Positions 21,966 through 31,093 of a stretch of DNA of 64,000 nucleotides are shown piece after piece. This stretch comes from Stutzerimonas stutzeri SDM-LAC (GTDB lineage: Bacteria > Pseudomonadota > Gammaproteobacteria > Pseudomonadales > Pseudomonadaceae): positions 1 through 64,000 of the forward strand of contig NZ_AGSX01000141.1 in NCBI RefSeq assembly GCF_000235745.1, read 5' to 3'. Below the pieces are notes generated by a model. The model searched no databases and was not told the DNA's origin. It saw nothing but the letters and a program-made list of their open reading frames with translations. Within the stretch, counting starts at the first letter, position 1; each line of letters begins with the position of its first letter. The translations under genes were made by a program, and so were the position numbers.

Positions 21966-22586
21966 ATGAAGTTGATGCGTAACCTGCTGGTTCCCGCCCT
22001 TGCCCTGCTCCTGACCGGCTGCGCCGGTCTCGGCCCGCAGGAATCGGTGGAAGGCCCCGGCAATGCCGAAGACTGGAAAACCCATAAAGCCCACGTCAAT
22101 GAGATCGATGGCTGGCAGATCAGCGGCAAGATTGGTATTCAGGCGCCCCGGGATTCTGGCAGCGGCACTTTGTTCTGGCTGCAGCGCCAGGACTACTTCG
22201 ATATTCGTCTCTCTGGACCGCTGGGACGCGGCGCGACGCGCCTGACCGGTCGCCCCGATGCAGTAGCGCTGGAAGTCGCCGGCCAGGGTCGCTTCGAGGC
22301 CGATTCACCGGAAGCATTGGTTGAAAGCCAACTGGGTTGGCAGCTACCCGTCTCCAACCTGCTCTGGTGGGTGCGCGGCCTGCCGGCTCCTGACAGCCGC
22401 AGTCGCATCGCTGTCGATGCCAACGGACGGCTCGCCAGCTTGGAGCAGGATGGCTGGAACGTTCAGTATCTGGGTTACATCGAGGAAGACGGCTACTCGC
22501 TGCCAAGCCGCATCAAGCTGGCAGGGCGGGACCTGAAAATCACCCTGGTCGTCAAGGACTGGCAGCCACGCCAGCTCGGCCATTGA
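21966..22586 (+). CDS. lolB: Outer-membrane lipoprotein receptor LolB
   Basis: The 206-aa LolB accepts lipoproteins from LolA and inserts them into the outer membrane. It has its own lipoprotein signal (ALLLTGCAG, lipobox LTGC). Family stretches such as [20 protein letters not shown] and [15 protein letters not shown] are visible. It sits 3 nt after the TPR lipoprotein gene, and its stop overlaps the ispE start by one base. Confidence 0.95.
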   Translation: MKLMRNLLVPALALLLTGCAGLGPQESVEGPGNAEDWKTHKAHVNEIDGWQISGKIGIQAPRDSGSGTLFWLQRQDYFDIRLSGPLGRGATRLTGRPDAVALEVAGQGRFEADSPEALVESQLGWQLPVSNLLWWVRGLPAPDSRSRIAVDANGRLASLEQDGWNVQYLGYIEEDGYSLPSRIKLAGRDLKITLVVKDWQPRQLGH

Positions 22587-23446
22587 TGCTCAGGCTGACC
22601 CTTCCCGCGCCGGCCAAGCTCAATCTCATGCTGCATATCCTCGGTCGACGCGCCGATGGTTACCATGAACTGCAGACGCTGTTTCAGTTCCTCGATCATG
22701 GTGACGAGCTGACCTTTGCAGCGCGGACCGACGGACAGATCCGCCTGCACACCGACCTTGCCGGCGTCGACCATGACAGCAACCTGATCGTGCGCGCTGC
22801 GCGCCTGCTACAGATGCACAGCGGCTGCGCGCTGGGCGCCGACATAGAGCTAATCAAGCGCTTGCCCATGGGCGGCGGCATTGGCGGCGGAAGCTCGGAC
22901 GCGGCCACCACTCTGCTCGGCCTCGACTACCTCTGGCAGACCCACCTGGGCGAAGATCGACTGGCGAATCTCGGTCTGACCCTTGGTGCCGACGTTCCGG
23001 TGTTCGTCAGAGGCCGCGCGGCCTTTGCCGAAGGGGTCGGTGAGCGTCTGCAACCAGTCGAATTGAGCGAACCCTGGTACCTCGTAATCGCTCCGCAAGT
23101 CTCTGTTAGTACAGCGGAAATATTTTCCGACCCGGAGTTGACACGCAATACCCCGGCCATTACAGTTCGCAGCCTTCTTGCAGGGGGCGGTCATAATGAC
23201 TGTCAGCCGGTGGTCGAGAAGCGTTATCCAGAAGTTCGTAACGCTTTGAGCTTGTTGAACAAATTTGTTCAAGCAAGGATGACCGGCACTGGAGCTTGTG
23301 TGTTTGGGAGCTTCCCAAACAAAGGTGAGGCTGATAGAGTTTGCCGCCAACTTCCAGCCGATTTGCCAGCATTCGTCGCTCAAGGTCGCAATATTTCGAT
23401 GTTGCACCGAAAGCTCGCGCAGCTGGCACAGGAAGTAAGTGGTTAG
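22586..23446 (+). CDS. ispE: 4-diphosphocytidyl-2-C-methyl-D-erythritol kinase
   Basis: The GHMP kinase of the MEP isoprenoid pathway, 286 aa from the ATG at 22586. The N-terminal [20 protein letters not shown] and the ATP-binding [15 protein letters not shown] (residues 93-107) are diagnostic. The ATG shares one base with the lolB stop; a TTG one codon upstream is possible but less likely. After about residue 195 the gene is slightly AT-richer than its neighbours, just before the tRNA genes. The order lolB-ispE-tRNA-Gln-prs is standard for Pseudomonas. Confidence 0.95.
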   Translation: MLRLTLPAPAKLNLMLHILGRRADGYHELQTLFQFLDHGDELTFAARTDGQIRLHTDLAGVDHDSNLIVRAARLLQMHSGCALGADIELIKRLPMGGGIGGGSSDAATTLLGLDYLWQTHLGEDRLANLGLTLGADVPVFVRGRAAFAEGVGERLQPVELSEPWYLVIAPQVSVSTAEIFSDPELTRNTPAITVRSLLAGGGHNDCQPVVEKRYPEVRNALSLLNKFVQARMTGTGACVFGSFPNKGEADRVCRQLPADLPAFVAQGRNISMLHRKLAQLAQEVSG

Positions 23447-23460
23447 AGGTTGTACGTTAC

Positions 23461-23535
23461 AGGGGCGTCGCCAAGCGGTAAGGCACCAGGTTTTGATCCT
23501 GGCATGCGTTGGTTCGAATCCAGCCGCCCCTGCCA
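23461..23535 (+). tRNA. tRNA-Gln (anticodon TTG)
   Basis: A 75-base tRNA including the encoded CCA. The acceptor AGGGGCG pairs with CGCCCCT. The anticodon stem CCAGG / CCTGG encloses loop TTTTGAT with anticodon TTG, and the T-loop GGTTCGAATCC is standard. It is the first of two identical copies. Confidence 0.97.
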
Positions 23536-23587
23536 TAACCTTTCGGGGTTGGTACAACTGCACAAACACTTTCAGGGTTACATCTAC

Positions 23588-23662
23588 AGGGGCGTCGCCA
23601 AGCGGTAAGGCACCAGGTTTTGATCCTGGCATGCGTTGGTTCGAATCCAGCCGCCCCTGCCA
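23588..23662 (+). tRNA. tRNA-Gln (anticodon TTG), second copy
   Basis: Base-for-base identical to the copy at 23461-23535 and separated from it by 52 bases. CCA is encoded. The two are probably transcribed together and end at the terminator at 23674-23712. Confidence 0.97.
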
Positions 23663-23673
23663 AATATCACGAG

Positions 23674-23712
23674 AGCTGTTCAAGACGCCTGGCCTTTTGA
23701 ACAGCTTTTTGT
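23674..23712 (+). terminator. Rho-independent terminator after the tRNA-Gln pair
   Basis: A 10-bp stem AGCTGTTCAA / TTGAACAGCT with a 13-base loop is followed by a T-run (23706-23710). It lies 12 bases after the second tRNA and upstream of prs. Confidence 0.85.
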
Positions 23713-23745
23713 TTCATCGGATCCACCCTCAGGCAGGTACTGCGC

Positions 23746-24687
23746 GTGTCCAAGATGATGGTCTTCACGGGGAATGCCAACCCCGACCTGGCCCGGCGTG
23801 TTGTACGTCAGCTGCATATCCCTCTCGGTGACGCCTACGTCGGTAAATTTTCCGACGGCGAAATCAGTGTCGAGATCAACGAGAACGTTCGCGGTAAGGA
23901 CGTCTTTCTGATTCAGCCGACCTGCGCCCCCACCAACGACAATCTGATGGAACTGGTTGTGATGGCAGACGCCTTCCGCCGGTCCTCCGCCACCCGTATC
24001 ACAGCCGTCATCCCCTACTTTGGCTACGCCCGTCAGGATCGCCGTCCGCGCTCCGCACGTGTGCCGATCAGCGCCAAGGTCGTGGCAGACATGCTCGATG
24101 TGGTAGGCGTCAACCGCGTCCTTACCGTTGACCTGCACGCCGATCAGATCCAGGGCTTCTTCGACATGCCCGTGGACAACATCTACGGCTCGCCGGTCCT
24201 GGTCGATGATATCCAGGCTCAGCGCTTCGAGAACCTGATGATCGTCTCCCCCGACATTGGTGGTGTGGTGCGTGCTCGCGCCGTCGCCAAGTCGCTGGGT
24301 GTGGATCTGGCAATCATCGACAAGCGTCGTCCGAAAGCCAATCAGTCCGAAGTGATGCACATCATCGGTGATATCGAAGGCCGCACCTGCATCCTCGTCG
24401 ATGACATGGTCGATACCGCCGGCACGCTGTGCCACGCCGCAACTGCTCTGAAAGACCATGGTGCATCCAAGGTCTTCGCGTATTGCACTCACCCGATTCT
24501 GTCCGGTCGCGCCATCGAGAACATCGAAGGTTCGGTGCTCGACGAACTGGTTGTGACCAATACCATCCCGCTGTCCGCAGCGGCGCAAGCCTGTACCCGT
24601 ATTCGCCAATTGGACATCGCGCCAATGGTGGCTGAAGCGGTTCGCCGCATCAGCAATGCTGAATCGATCAGCGCGATGTTCCGCTAA
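23746..24687 (+). CDS. prs: Ribose-phosphate pyrophosphokinase (PRPP synthetase)
   Basis: The 313-aa enzyme makes PRPP from ribose-5-phosphate and ATP; PRPP feeds the salvage enzymes encoded at hpt and upp. It starts with GTG ([20 protein letters not shown]). Motifs visible are ATP-binding [19 protein letters not shown], the metal site [11 protein letters not shown] and the PRPP loop [17 protein letters not shown] terminator follows at 24725-24747. Confidence 0.97.
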   Translation: MSKMMVFTGNANPDLARRVVRQLHIPLGDAYVGKFSDGEISVEINENVRGKDVFLIQPTCAPTNDNLMELVVMADAFRRSSATRITAVIPYFGYARQDRRPRSARVPISAKVVADMLDVVGVNRVLTVDLHADQIQGFFDMPVDNIYGSPVLVDDIQAQRFENLMIVSPDIGGVVRARAVAKSLGVDLAIIDKRRPKANQSEVMHIIGDIEGRTCILVDDMVDTAGTLCHAATALKDHGASKVFAYCTHPILSGRAIENIEGSVLDELVVTNTIPLSAAAQACTRIRQLDIAPMVAEAVRRISNAESISAMFR

Positions 24688-24724
24688 GCCAAACGCTTAG
24701 CCCTTCGCGCAGAACGAAAATGTG

Positions 24725-24747
24725 CCCCGCCTCGTGCGGGGTTTTTT
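24725..24747 (+). terminator. Rho-independent terminator after prs
   Basis: A 6-bp GC stem CCCCGC / GCGGGG with a 5-base loop is followed by six T residues, 37 bases after the prs stop. Confidence 0.9.
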
Positions 24748-24811
24748 GCCCAACCGCCCGGTAGCGCTGGTCGCGAGCGTTTCGGGTGCGTTGTTATCCT
24801 GGAGAAACACA

Positions 24812-25429
24812 ATGACTGATTTCACTCTGAATGCCCAAGTGCGTTCCGACCTGGGGAAAGGTGCGAGCCGCCGCCTGCGTCGTAACGCCAGTCTCGTCCC
24901 AGCCGTGATTTACGGCGGTGACAAGGCGCCGCAATCCATCAGCCTGCTGGCCAAAGACCTGGCCAAGATGCTGGAAAACGAAGCCTCGTTCAGCCACGTG
25001 CTGACTCTGGACGTCGATGGCCAGAACGAATCCGTTCTGATCAAGGCGTTGCAGCGTCATCCGGCCAAGGGCTTCGTTCTGCACGCTGACTTCGTCCGCG
25101 TCGTAGCCGGCCACAAGCTGACCGCCATCGTTCCGCTGCACTTCATCAACCAGGAAACCTCGGTTGGCGTGAAGCAGCAAGGCGGCGAAGTTCTGCACAA
25201 CATCAACGAAGTGGAAGTGTCCTGCATGCCGCAGGATCTGCCGGAGTTCATCGAGGTCGACATGGCCAAGGTTGAGGTCGGTCAGGTGCTGCACATGACC
25301 GACCTCAAGCTGCCGAAGGGCGTTGAGCTGGTCTCCCTGGCACACGGCAGCGACCTGCCGGTTGCCAACGTTCACGCGCCGCGCGTGAGCAAGGAAGACA
25401 CTCCGAAAGAAGAAGACGCTGCCGAGTAA
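24812..25429 (+). CDS. rplY: 50S ribosomal protein L25/general stress protein Ctc
   Basis: The 205-aa long form of L25 (CTC type) binds 5S rRNA. The N-terminal L25 domain ([19 protein letters not shown], then VPAVIYGG) is followed by the beta-domain and an acidic tail ([12 protein letters not shown]). The ATG at 24812 has GGAG nine bases upstream; the frame continues upstream through the prs terminator, which is not coding. The next gene, pth, begins 34 nt after the stop. Confidence 0.95.
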   Translation: MTDFTLNAQVRSDLGKGASRRLRRNASLVPAVIYGGDKAPQSISLLAKDLAKMLENEASFSHVLTLDVDGQNESVLIKALQRHPAKGFVLHADFVRVVAGHKLTAIVPLHFINQETSVGVKQQGGEVLHNINEVEVSCMPQDLPEFIEVDMAKVEVGQVLHMTDLKLPKGVELVSLAHGSDLPVANVHAPRVSKEDTPKEEDAAE

Positions 25430-25463
25430 TCCACTCGCTAGCATCTGAGGAAGGGCCTCTGTC

Positions 25464-26048
25464 GTGACTGCCGTTAAACTGATCGTCGGCCTGGGTAATC
25501 CAGGCCCTGAATACGACCAGACCCGGCATAACGCAGGGGCCCTTTTCGTTGGGCGTCTGGCTGCCTACAAGGGCGTCAATCTCAGCGTAGACCGCAAGTA
25601 TTTCGGCCTGGTCGGCAAGTTCCGCCACCAGGACGAAGATGTCCGCCTGCTGATCCCTACCACCTTCATGAACCGCAGCGGTCAGGCGGTGGCAGCGTTG
25701 GCCGGATTTTTCCGAATTCCTCCCGAGTCCATCCTGGTTGCCCACGATGAACTCGACATGCCCCCCGGCATCGCCAAGCTCAAACAGGGCGGCGGCCATG
25801 GCGGGCATAACGGGCTGCGCGACATCATCGCCAGGCTCGGCAATCAGAACAATTTCTACCGCCTGCGTCTGGGCATCGGTCATCCAGGCCACAGCAGCCT
25901 GGTAACCGGTTATGTATTGGGCCGGGCGCCCCAGGCCGAGCGCGAAAAGCTGGACGCGAGCATCGATTTCACCTTCGACGTGCTGCCCGAAATTCTCGCC
26001 GGTGACTGGACGCGCGCGATGCAGCGTCTGCACAGCCAGAAGGCCTGA
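25464..26048 (+). CDS. pth: Peptidyl-tRNA hydrolase
   Basis: The 194-aa enzyme frees tRNAs from prematurely released peptidyl-tRNA. GTG start; the N-terminus [20 protein letters not shown] is diagnostic, with the catalytic His22 in RHN. It also shows [12 protein letters not shown] and HDELDMPPG, both family motifs. It lies in the rplY-pth-ychF order usual for Pseudomonas. Confidence 0.97.
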   Translation: MTAVKLIVGLGNPGPEYDQTRHNAGALFVGRLAAYKGVNLSVDRKYFGLVGKFRHQDEDVRLLIPTTFMNRSGQAVAALAGFFRIPPESILVAHDELDMPPGIAKLKQGGGHGGHNGLRDIIARLGNQNNFYRLRLGIGHPGHSSLVTGYVLGRAPQAEREKLDASIDFTFDVLPEILAGDWTRAMQRLHSQKA

Positions 26049-26187
26049 TCGAACTCGACGCGGGACCGCAAGACAAGGCAACGGCGGCGCGGAAAGCTTG
26101 CACTGCAGCACATCACGAAGCCGTTTAACGCAGTTTGGCAACGCCGGTAGCGCATCCGCTGCCAGCCAGTACCGAGGCAAACACACC

Positions 26188-27288
26188 ATGGGATTCAATT
26201 GCGGCATCGTCGGCCTGCCCAACGTCGGCAAGTCCACCCTGTTCAACGCGCTGACCAAGTCAGGTATCGCTGCGGAAAACTTCCCCTTCTGCACCATCGA
26301 GCCGAACAGCGGTATCGTACCGATGCCCGATCCGCGTCTGCAGGCCCTGGCCGACATCGTCAAGCCAGAGCGAATCCTGCCGACGACCATGGAATTCGTT
26401 GATATTGCCGGCCTGGTAGAAGGCGCTTCCAAAGGCGAAGGTCTGGGCAACAAGTTCCTGGCCAACATCCGCGAAACCGATGCTATTGCCCACGTGGTGC
26501 GTTGCTTCGAAGACGAGAACGTCATTCACGTCTCCAACTCGGTCGACCCCAAGCGCGACATCGAGATCATCGAACTGGAACTGATCTTTGCTGACCTCGA
26601 CAGCTGCGAAAAGCAACTGCAGCGCGTCACACGCAACGCCAAGGGCGGCGACAAGGAAGCCGTGGCGCAGAAAGCGCTGCTGGAAAAACTGATCCCACAC
26701 TTCACCGAAGGCAAACCGGCCCGCACACTGCTGAAGAAGCTGGGTGAGGACGAGATGCAACTGGCCAAGGGCTTCCACCTGCTGACCAGCAAGCCGGTGA
26801 TGTACATCGCCAACGTCGCCGAGGACGGCTTCGAGAACAACCCGCACCTAGATGTGGTTAATGCCATCGCCGCTGAAGAAGGCGCTGTCGTAGTACCGGT
26901 GTGCAACAAGATCGAAGCAGAGATCGCCGAGCTGGATGATGGCGAGGAGAAGGACATGTTCCTCGAATCCCTCGGCCTCGAGGAACCCGGCTTGAACCGG
27001 GTGATTCGCGCGGGTTACGAATTGCTCAACCTGCAGACCTACTTCACAGCTGGCGTGAAGGAAGTCCGGGCCTGGACCGTAAAAGTCGGCGCAACCGCCC
27101 CTCAGGGCGCGGGCGTCATCCACACCGATTTCGAGAAGGGCTTCATCCGCGCCGAAGTGGTCGCCTATAACGACTTCATTCAGTACAAGGGCGAAGCCGG
27201 TGCGAAGGAAGCTGGGAAATGGCGTCTTGAAGGCAAGGAATACGTCATCAAGGATGGCGACGTGATGCACTTCCGCTTCAACGTCTGA
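26188..27288 (+). CDS. ychF: Redox-regulated ATPase/GTPase YchF (Obg-like)
   Basis: The 366-aa YchF is an Obg-family P-loop protein that prefers ATP and associates with ribosomes. GLPNVGKST (residues 9-17) is the Walker A, VDIAGLV the G3 element, and NKIE the altered G4. A TGS domain forms the C-terminus, ending MHFRFNV. The start ATG is at 26188; the frame upstream overlaps pth and is not used. The last 20 bases of the gene (27269-27288) form the left attachment site of the island, so the gene remains intact but its original downstream DNA is now 35.6 kb away. Confidence 0.97.
   Translation: MGFNCGIVGLPNVGKSTLFNALTKSGIAAENFPFCTIEPNSGIVPMPDPRLQALADIVKPERILPTTMEFVDIAGLVEGASKGEGLGNKFLANIRETDAIAHVVRCFEDENVIHVSNSVDPKRDIEIIELELIFADLDSCEKQLQRVTRNAKGGDKEAVAQKALLEKLIPHFTEGKPARTLLKKLGEDEMQLAKGFHLLTSKPVMYIANVAEDGFENNPHLDVVNAIAAEEGAVVVPVCNKIEAEIAELDDGEEKDMFLESLGLEEPGLNRVIRAGYELLNLQTYFTAGVKEVRAWTVKVGATAPQGAGVIHTDFEKGFIRAEVVAYNDFIQYKGEAGAKEAGKWRLEGKEYVIKDGDVMHFRFNV
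27269..27288 (+). repeat. attL core: direct repeat inside the last codons of ychF
   Basis: ACTTCCGCTTCAACGTCTGA ends exactly at the ychF stop codon. It recurs at 62834-62853 with one C-to-T change that is silent in the ychF frame (Phe TTC/TTT). This pair marks the island ends. Confidence 0.9.
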
Positions 27289-27326
27289 ACAGAAACTTAG
27301 ATCCTCTCGGATCTTAATGGACACTA

Positions 27327-27360
27327 AACCCCTTGAGGAATGCCGCCTCAAGGGGTTTTT
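27327..27360 (+). terminator. Strong terminator just inside the left island end
   Basis: AACCCCTTGAGG / CCTCAAGGGGTT forms a 12-bp stem with a 7-base loop, followed by TTTTT and more T-rich sequence. It lies 38 bases after the ychF stop but inside the element, so it now terminates ychF transcription and shields the integrase gene. Confidence 0.92.
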
Positions 27361-27405
27361 CTTTTCCACCAACATCCATCAGGACGCTATACGATCCGGC
27401 AAAGA

Positions 27406-27458
27406 ACCGGGTACGCTACCGGGTACAGCGAAAACGAGCCCGCCTCTAAAACCGGGTA
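27406..27458 (+). repeat. Three ACCGGGTA repeats, candidate integrase arm sites (left)
   Basis: ACCGGGTA occurs at 27406-27413, 27418-27425 and 27451-27458, all in the same orientation; the first two are 12 bp apart. A matching pair with the same 12-bp spacing lies at the right end (62761-62780). Short direct repeats flanking the core are typical arm-type sites for tyrosine integrases. Confidence 0.6.
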
Positions 27459-27477
27459 TAGCCAAACAGGAGCAGCC

Positions 27478-28722
27478 ATGCCGCTTACCGACACTGCGTG
27501 CCGCACCGCAAAGCCCAAGGAAAAGCCCTACAAACTGACGGACGGAAACGGCCTCTACCTGGAGGTGAAGCCCAACGGGGTCAAGGCATGGCGCTATCGG
27601 TTCGAGCTAAGCGACGGCCGTACCAAGAAGGAAAGCGTGTTCGCTATCGGGGATTACGTGATTGCACCAAAGGGAGAAACGCCCGAGCAGGCCAAGGAAC
27701 GTCGCAAAGGACGTCGATTCACTCTGTCGGAAGCCCGAGAAGAGCGCATCAAAGCGCGCTCTCTGGTTGTACAAGGCATCAATCCAGCCCACCACCGCCA
27801 GCAAGAGCGAGTTAAACGCGACTACGAAAAGGCCATCACCTTTGAAGCGGTCGCTAAAGAGTGGCTGGCCTTAAAGGACTGGGAGGAGATCACCAAATCC
27901 AAACGGCTCAACATGCTGGAGAGAGTTGTCTTTCCAAAAATCGGTGATCTGCCGATCAAGGCCATCAATCCCGTCCATATTCTTGAAGTGCTCAAAGGTG
28001 CAGTTGAGAACAATGGCCCGTCCGTTGCTGCTGAGGCAAAGCGGAGCATGTCTGGGGTTTTCGAACTGGCAATCTCAACTCTCCGCGCCACAAGCGACCC
28101 CGTACACCCAGTTCGTAAAGCGCTACCAGCCAACAAGACGCAGCACAAGCGCCCACTTTCCACAGAAGAAATTGGAAAGCTGCTGCGAGATGTCGAATCC
28201 CACGGCGGGCGCCATGAAACGCTCTGCGCTTTTCGCCTTATGTGGATGACGCTGTGCCGCCCTAGCGAAGCCGTAGAAGCTCAATGGTCCGAGTTCGACT
28301 TGGACAAGGCGCTGTGGAAGATCCCAGCCGTGCGCATGAAAAAACGCAAGGATCATACAAATCCGCTACCCCAGCAGGCAGTAGAAATGCTGCGCGGCCT
28401 ACACGCCATTACCGGCAAGTACACGCATGTATTCCCGCACCGAGACGTACGTACTCGACCAATGGTTTCTGCATCGTTCCGCCAGATGCTCAACGTCCTC
28501 GGCTGGGCCGGGAAATACAGCCCGCACGCCACACGCACGACAGGCAGCACTCGCCTGAATGAAATGGGTTTTTCTGCTGACTGGATCGAAAGACAGCTCG
28601 CACATACCGAGCAGAATGCAGTGAGACGCACTTACAACCATGCTGAGTACTTGAACGATCGAGCCATCATGATGCAGCGGTGGGCAGACATGCTAGACAG
28701 CTGGAAAAAGGAAAGCGCTTAG
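27478..28722 (+). CDS. P4-type tyrosine integrase
   Basis: The 414-aa site-specific recombinase presumably inserts and excises this island. An N-terminal arm-binding domain typical of P4 integrases (LTDGNGLYLEVKPNGVKAWR, residues ~20-40) is followed by a core-binding domain and the catalytic domain. The catalytic set is visible: Arg261 (TLCRPSEA), Lys near 288-291 (MKKRKDH), His350 and Arg353 (SPHATRTT), His376 (LAHTEQ) and the nucleophile Tyr386 (RTYNHAEY). The ATG at 27478 has AGGAG seven bases upstream; in-frame codons before it overlap the terminator. Intact, so excision may still be possible. Confidence 0.95.
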   Translation: MPLTDTACRTAKPKEKPYKLTDGNGLYLEVKPNGVKAWRYRFELSDGRTKKESVFAIGDYVIAPKGETPEQAKERRKGRRFTLSEAREERIKARSLVVQGINPAHHRQQERVKRDYEKAITFEAVAKEWLALKDWEEITKSKRLNMLERVVFPKIGDLPIKAINPVHILEVLKGAVENNGPSVAAEAKRSMSGVFELAISTLRATSDPVHPVRKALPANKTQHKRPLSTEEIGKLLRDVESHGGRHETLCAFRLMWMTLCRPSEAVEAQWSEFDLDKALWKIPAVRMKKRKDHTNPLPQQAVEMLRGLHAITGKYTHVFPHRDVRTRPMVSASFRQMLNVLGWAGKYSPHATRTTGSTRLNEMGFSADWIERQLAHTEQNAVRRTYNHAEYLNDRAIMMQRWADMLDSWKKESA

Positions 28723-29006
28723 GCTGATTTGAACGATACGTCCTTGATCACCTCAACGCCGTTAGGCGTTCTAACTCTTTCTGAATCGTTAACGTCGAGC
28801 CCCTCATTGCCTAGGGTATAGCTGACGCACCAGGCAAAATCCCCGAATGACGAGTCCACCGTGAAGGTCACCGAGCAATCTTCACTTTCTCCATGTAGGC
28901 CGTCGGCCTCCTTTTTAGGCCCACCCTGGGACAGTTGGCTGGCTGCAATATGATGCTCATGGCCGTCCTTCTCGAAAACAAGCTCACCTACTGGCTTAAC
29001 GCGCAT
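28719..29006 (-). CDS. Small hypothetical protein, convergent with the integrase
   Basis: The 95-aa soluble acidic protein is not one I recognise. It starts MRVKPVGELVFEKDG and has a beta-rich look (CSVTFTVDSSFGDFAWCVSY). A ribosome-binding site (AGGTGG) precedes the ATG by six bases. Its stop overlaps the integrase stop tail to tail. It has no other obvious partner. Confidence 0.6.
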   Translation of the reverse strand: MRVKPVGELVFEKDGHEHHIAASQLSQGGPKKEADGLHGESEDCSVTFTVDSSFGDFAWCVSYTLGNEGLDVNDSERVRTPNGVEVIKDVSFKSA

Positions 29007-29440
29007 AGCACCACCTCGATAAAGGGAGAGACTATAAACGAGCGCCAGCTTTCACACACGCAAGGGTCAATACCTACCACAGCCCTCAGGCGACGTCATG
29101 TTCTGATGGCAGACTGAGCAGAGTTTTTGCATAAACCTGCAAGGTGGGTGTTCGCATCGAGCGGGCCACATCGGACACAGACGCCCGATGATGGCTTGGT
29201 GGAGCGAGTACATTCAGCAAGCAGCTACAGGGAACTTATCAGTCGCTGCTCTAGCTGAAAGCCGAGCCCAGAGGGTTGTACCTCTTCGCTAAAAGGAGCC
29301 GAATTCGCCCTTGCCTGGATAGACTTGAAGCGCAGACGGCCTTTCAAATAGTGGTAGGCCATACTTTTATTTTTAACTGGACCCGGTCATTAAATGCGCT
29401 GGGTGGGTCTCAGCTTCAGGCATTTGACTTGGCAGCTTTG
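29007..29440. other. Gene-free stretch downstream of the TPS transporter
   Basis: These 434 bases lie between the small convergent gene and the stop of the TPS transporter gene. I found no convincing gene, RNA, repeat or terminator here. Confidence 0.5.
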
Positions 29441-31090
29441 TTAGAAAAACCGTACCACCTGCGCCCATACCCGCGGACTGCGCTCGACATCGCTCTGCGC
29501 GTCAGCGTTACCCAGTTTCCAGGCTGCCACGCTGCTGACCTGCCAGCCGTGCGCTGCCCAGCGCACACCCAAACCGGCTGCCGAGAGGCTGCGGTGGTTC
29601 TCGCCCGAAGCCCAGGTATCCTTGTTCAGCCGCACTTCGCCGTGGTCAACGAAGGTGTTGAGCTGCCAGGCATTGGTCAGCGCATAACGCAACTCCAGAT
29701 TGGCCAGCCAACCCTGATCGCCGGCTGCTTCGCCCTGTGGATAGGCGCGCACGCCGTAGGCACCGCCGAGGATGAACTTCTCCGAACTGTCCAGGTTGCC
29801 ATCGGCCCATTGGCCTTGCAGCTGACCGTACAGGCTGAAGCGGCCAGTCAGCCGTTGCAGGCGAACCAGGCTCGGGTTGAGCTTATGGAAGCGGCCCTGG
29901 GTGCCGGCAGTGAGGTCGTCGATCAGCTGATTGAGATCGCCGTCAATGTTCAGGCTGCCCTGACTCCAGGCCAGCGCAAAACTGTTAATGCCGCCACCCA
30001 ACAGCTCATCACGGCTGTTGCCGCTGATACTGGCAGTCAGCACGCGCGAGCGTTTGTCGCTCTTGCTGTCGAACAGGTCGATATCGTCCTTCAGCCGCTT
30101 GTCGTCATATTGCAGCTGCGCAAACAGGGAAAAATCACGGCTGCGAATCAATGGCTGGATCGCGTACAGGCTGCTGATGCGTGCGTTACCCTTGGCCTTG
30201 AGGTCATCGAAGTCCTTGGCCAGCTCATAGTCCATATCCGAGTAGGCAACGCCCAGTTGGGTTGCCCAAGGGCCGACCGGCAGCTGGTAGGCGATGCGGC
30301 CATACTGCTGGCTTTCATCCGAGCCGATGGCGCGCAGCGACAGACGATCACCCAGCCCCAGCGGGCTGTTGATGTTAAGCGTGCCGCCCAGACGGTATTC
30401 GCCGGTAAAACGGTTACCGTAGTTGTCGGCATCGATCGCACCGGACAGGAGCGGGCCTGGTTCCACGTCCACCACCAGGTCTGTGGCACCGACCGAGGCG
30501 CCAGGCTTGAGGGTGGATTTCACCTCCACCCCGGGGGTATCGGAGAGCAACAACAGGCTACGCTCCAGAGGGGCCGACTGCACCGCATCGCCGGGTTGCA
30601 ACGCTGCCAGTGGCGCAAGCGCGGCGCCGGTCAGGCGCGCACTGTTGTTCAGGCCAATCTCGCCATAACGGCCTTCCAGTACCGCAATCTCTACCACGCC
30701 GCCGTCAATTTCCTGTGCCGGGATATAGGCTCGCGCCAGCGGGTAGCCACGCTCGCGGTACGCCAGCGTGATGCGGTTGGCAGCGGCCTGCAACTCGCGG
30801 AGCGATACACTGCGGCCTTGCAGCTCCGCAAGCAGTGGCAACAGCTGCTCACTACTGATTACCGCATTGCCTTTTAGGGTAAAACCGCTTACCTGCAGGC
30901 TGGGTCCGCTGACCCTTACCTCACTCGATGGCGCATCCGGCAGGTTCAGTTCCAGACGTTGTTTGCCCGGCAACTGCAACGGGCGCTGGTCGATGGTCTG
31001 TTGGGACTGACCAGCATCCGGCAGGGTGGCTGCCGCCACAGACAGAGACAAAAGGGAAACGGCACCGCCGATCAAATGAACAAAACGCAT
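29441..31090 (-). CDS. Two-partner secretion transporter (TpsB, ShlB/FhaC/HecB family)
   Basis: The 549-aa outer-membrane Omp85-type transporter exports the neighbouring exoprotein. A signal peptide (residues 1-~20) is followed by a POTRA region (SGFTLKGNAVISSEQLLPLL, then YRERGYPLARAYIPAQEIDG near 110-130) and a 16-strand barrel. The barrel carries motifs such as YGVRAYPQGEAAGDQG near residue 450 and the C-terminal VWAQVVRFF with terminal Phe. The start lies 3 nt after the exoprotein gene, so the two are co-transcribed with the exoprotein first, the reverse of the more common B-then-A order. Confidence 0.93.
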   Translation of the reverse strand: MRFVHLIGGAVSLLSLSVAAATLPDAGQSQQTIDQRPLQLPGKQRLELNLPDAPSSEVRVSGPSLQVSGFTLKGNAVISSEQLLPLLAELQGRSVSLRELQAAANRITLAYRERGYPLARAYIPAQEIDGGVVEIAVLEGRYGEIGLNNSARLTGAALAPLAALQPGDAVQSAPLERSLLLLSDTPGVEVKSTLKPGASVGATDLVVDVEPGPLLSGAIDADNYGNRFTGEYRLGGTLNINSPLGLGDRLSLRAIGSDESQQYGRIAYQLPVGPWATQLGVAYSDMDYELAKDFDDLKAKGNARISSLYAIQPLIRSRDFSLFAQLQYDDKRLKDDIDLFDSKSDKRSRVLTASISGNSRDELLGGGINSFALAWSQGSLNIDGDLNQLIDDLTAGTQGRFHKLNPSLVRLQRLTGRFSLYGQLQGQWADGNLDSSEKFILGGAYGVRAYPQGEAAGDQGWLANLELRYALTNAWQLNTFVDHGEVRLNKDTWASGENHRSLSAAGLGVRWAAHGWQVSSVAAWKLGNADAQSDVERSPRVWAQVVRFF

Positions 31091-31093
31091 GAA

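Noticed and set aside
23461..23662. The tRNA-Gln genes as possible island attachment site
   Set aside because: They lie 3.6 kb before the integrase, with intact housekeeping genes between, and no tRNA fragment is seen at the other end; the ychF repeat explains the insertion.
29276..30877. A 533-codon open frame on the plus strand opposite the TPS transporter gene
   Set aside because: No motif, shadow-like composition; the minus-strand transporter has signal peptide, POTRA and barrel features.
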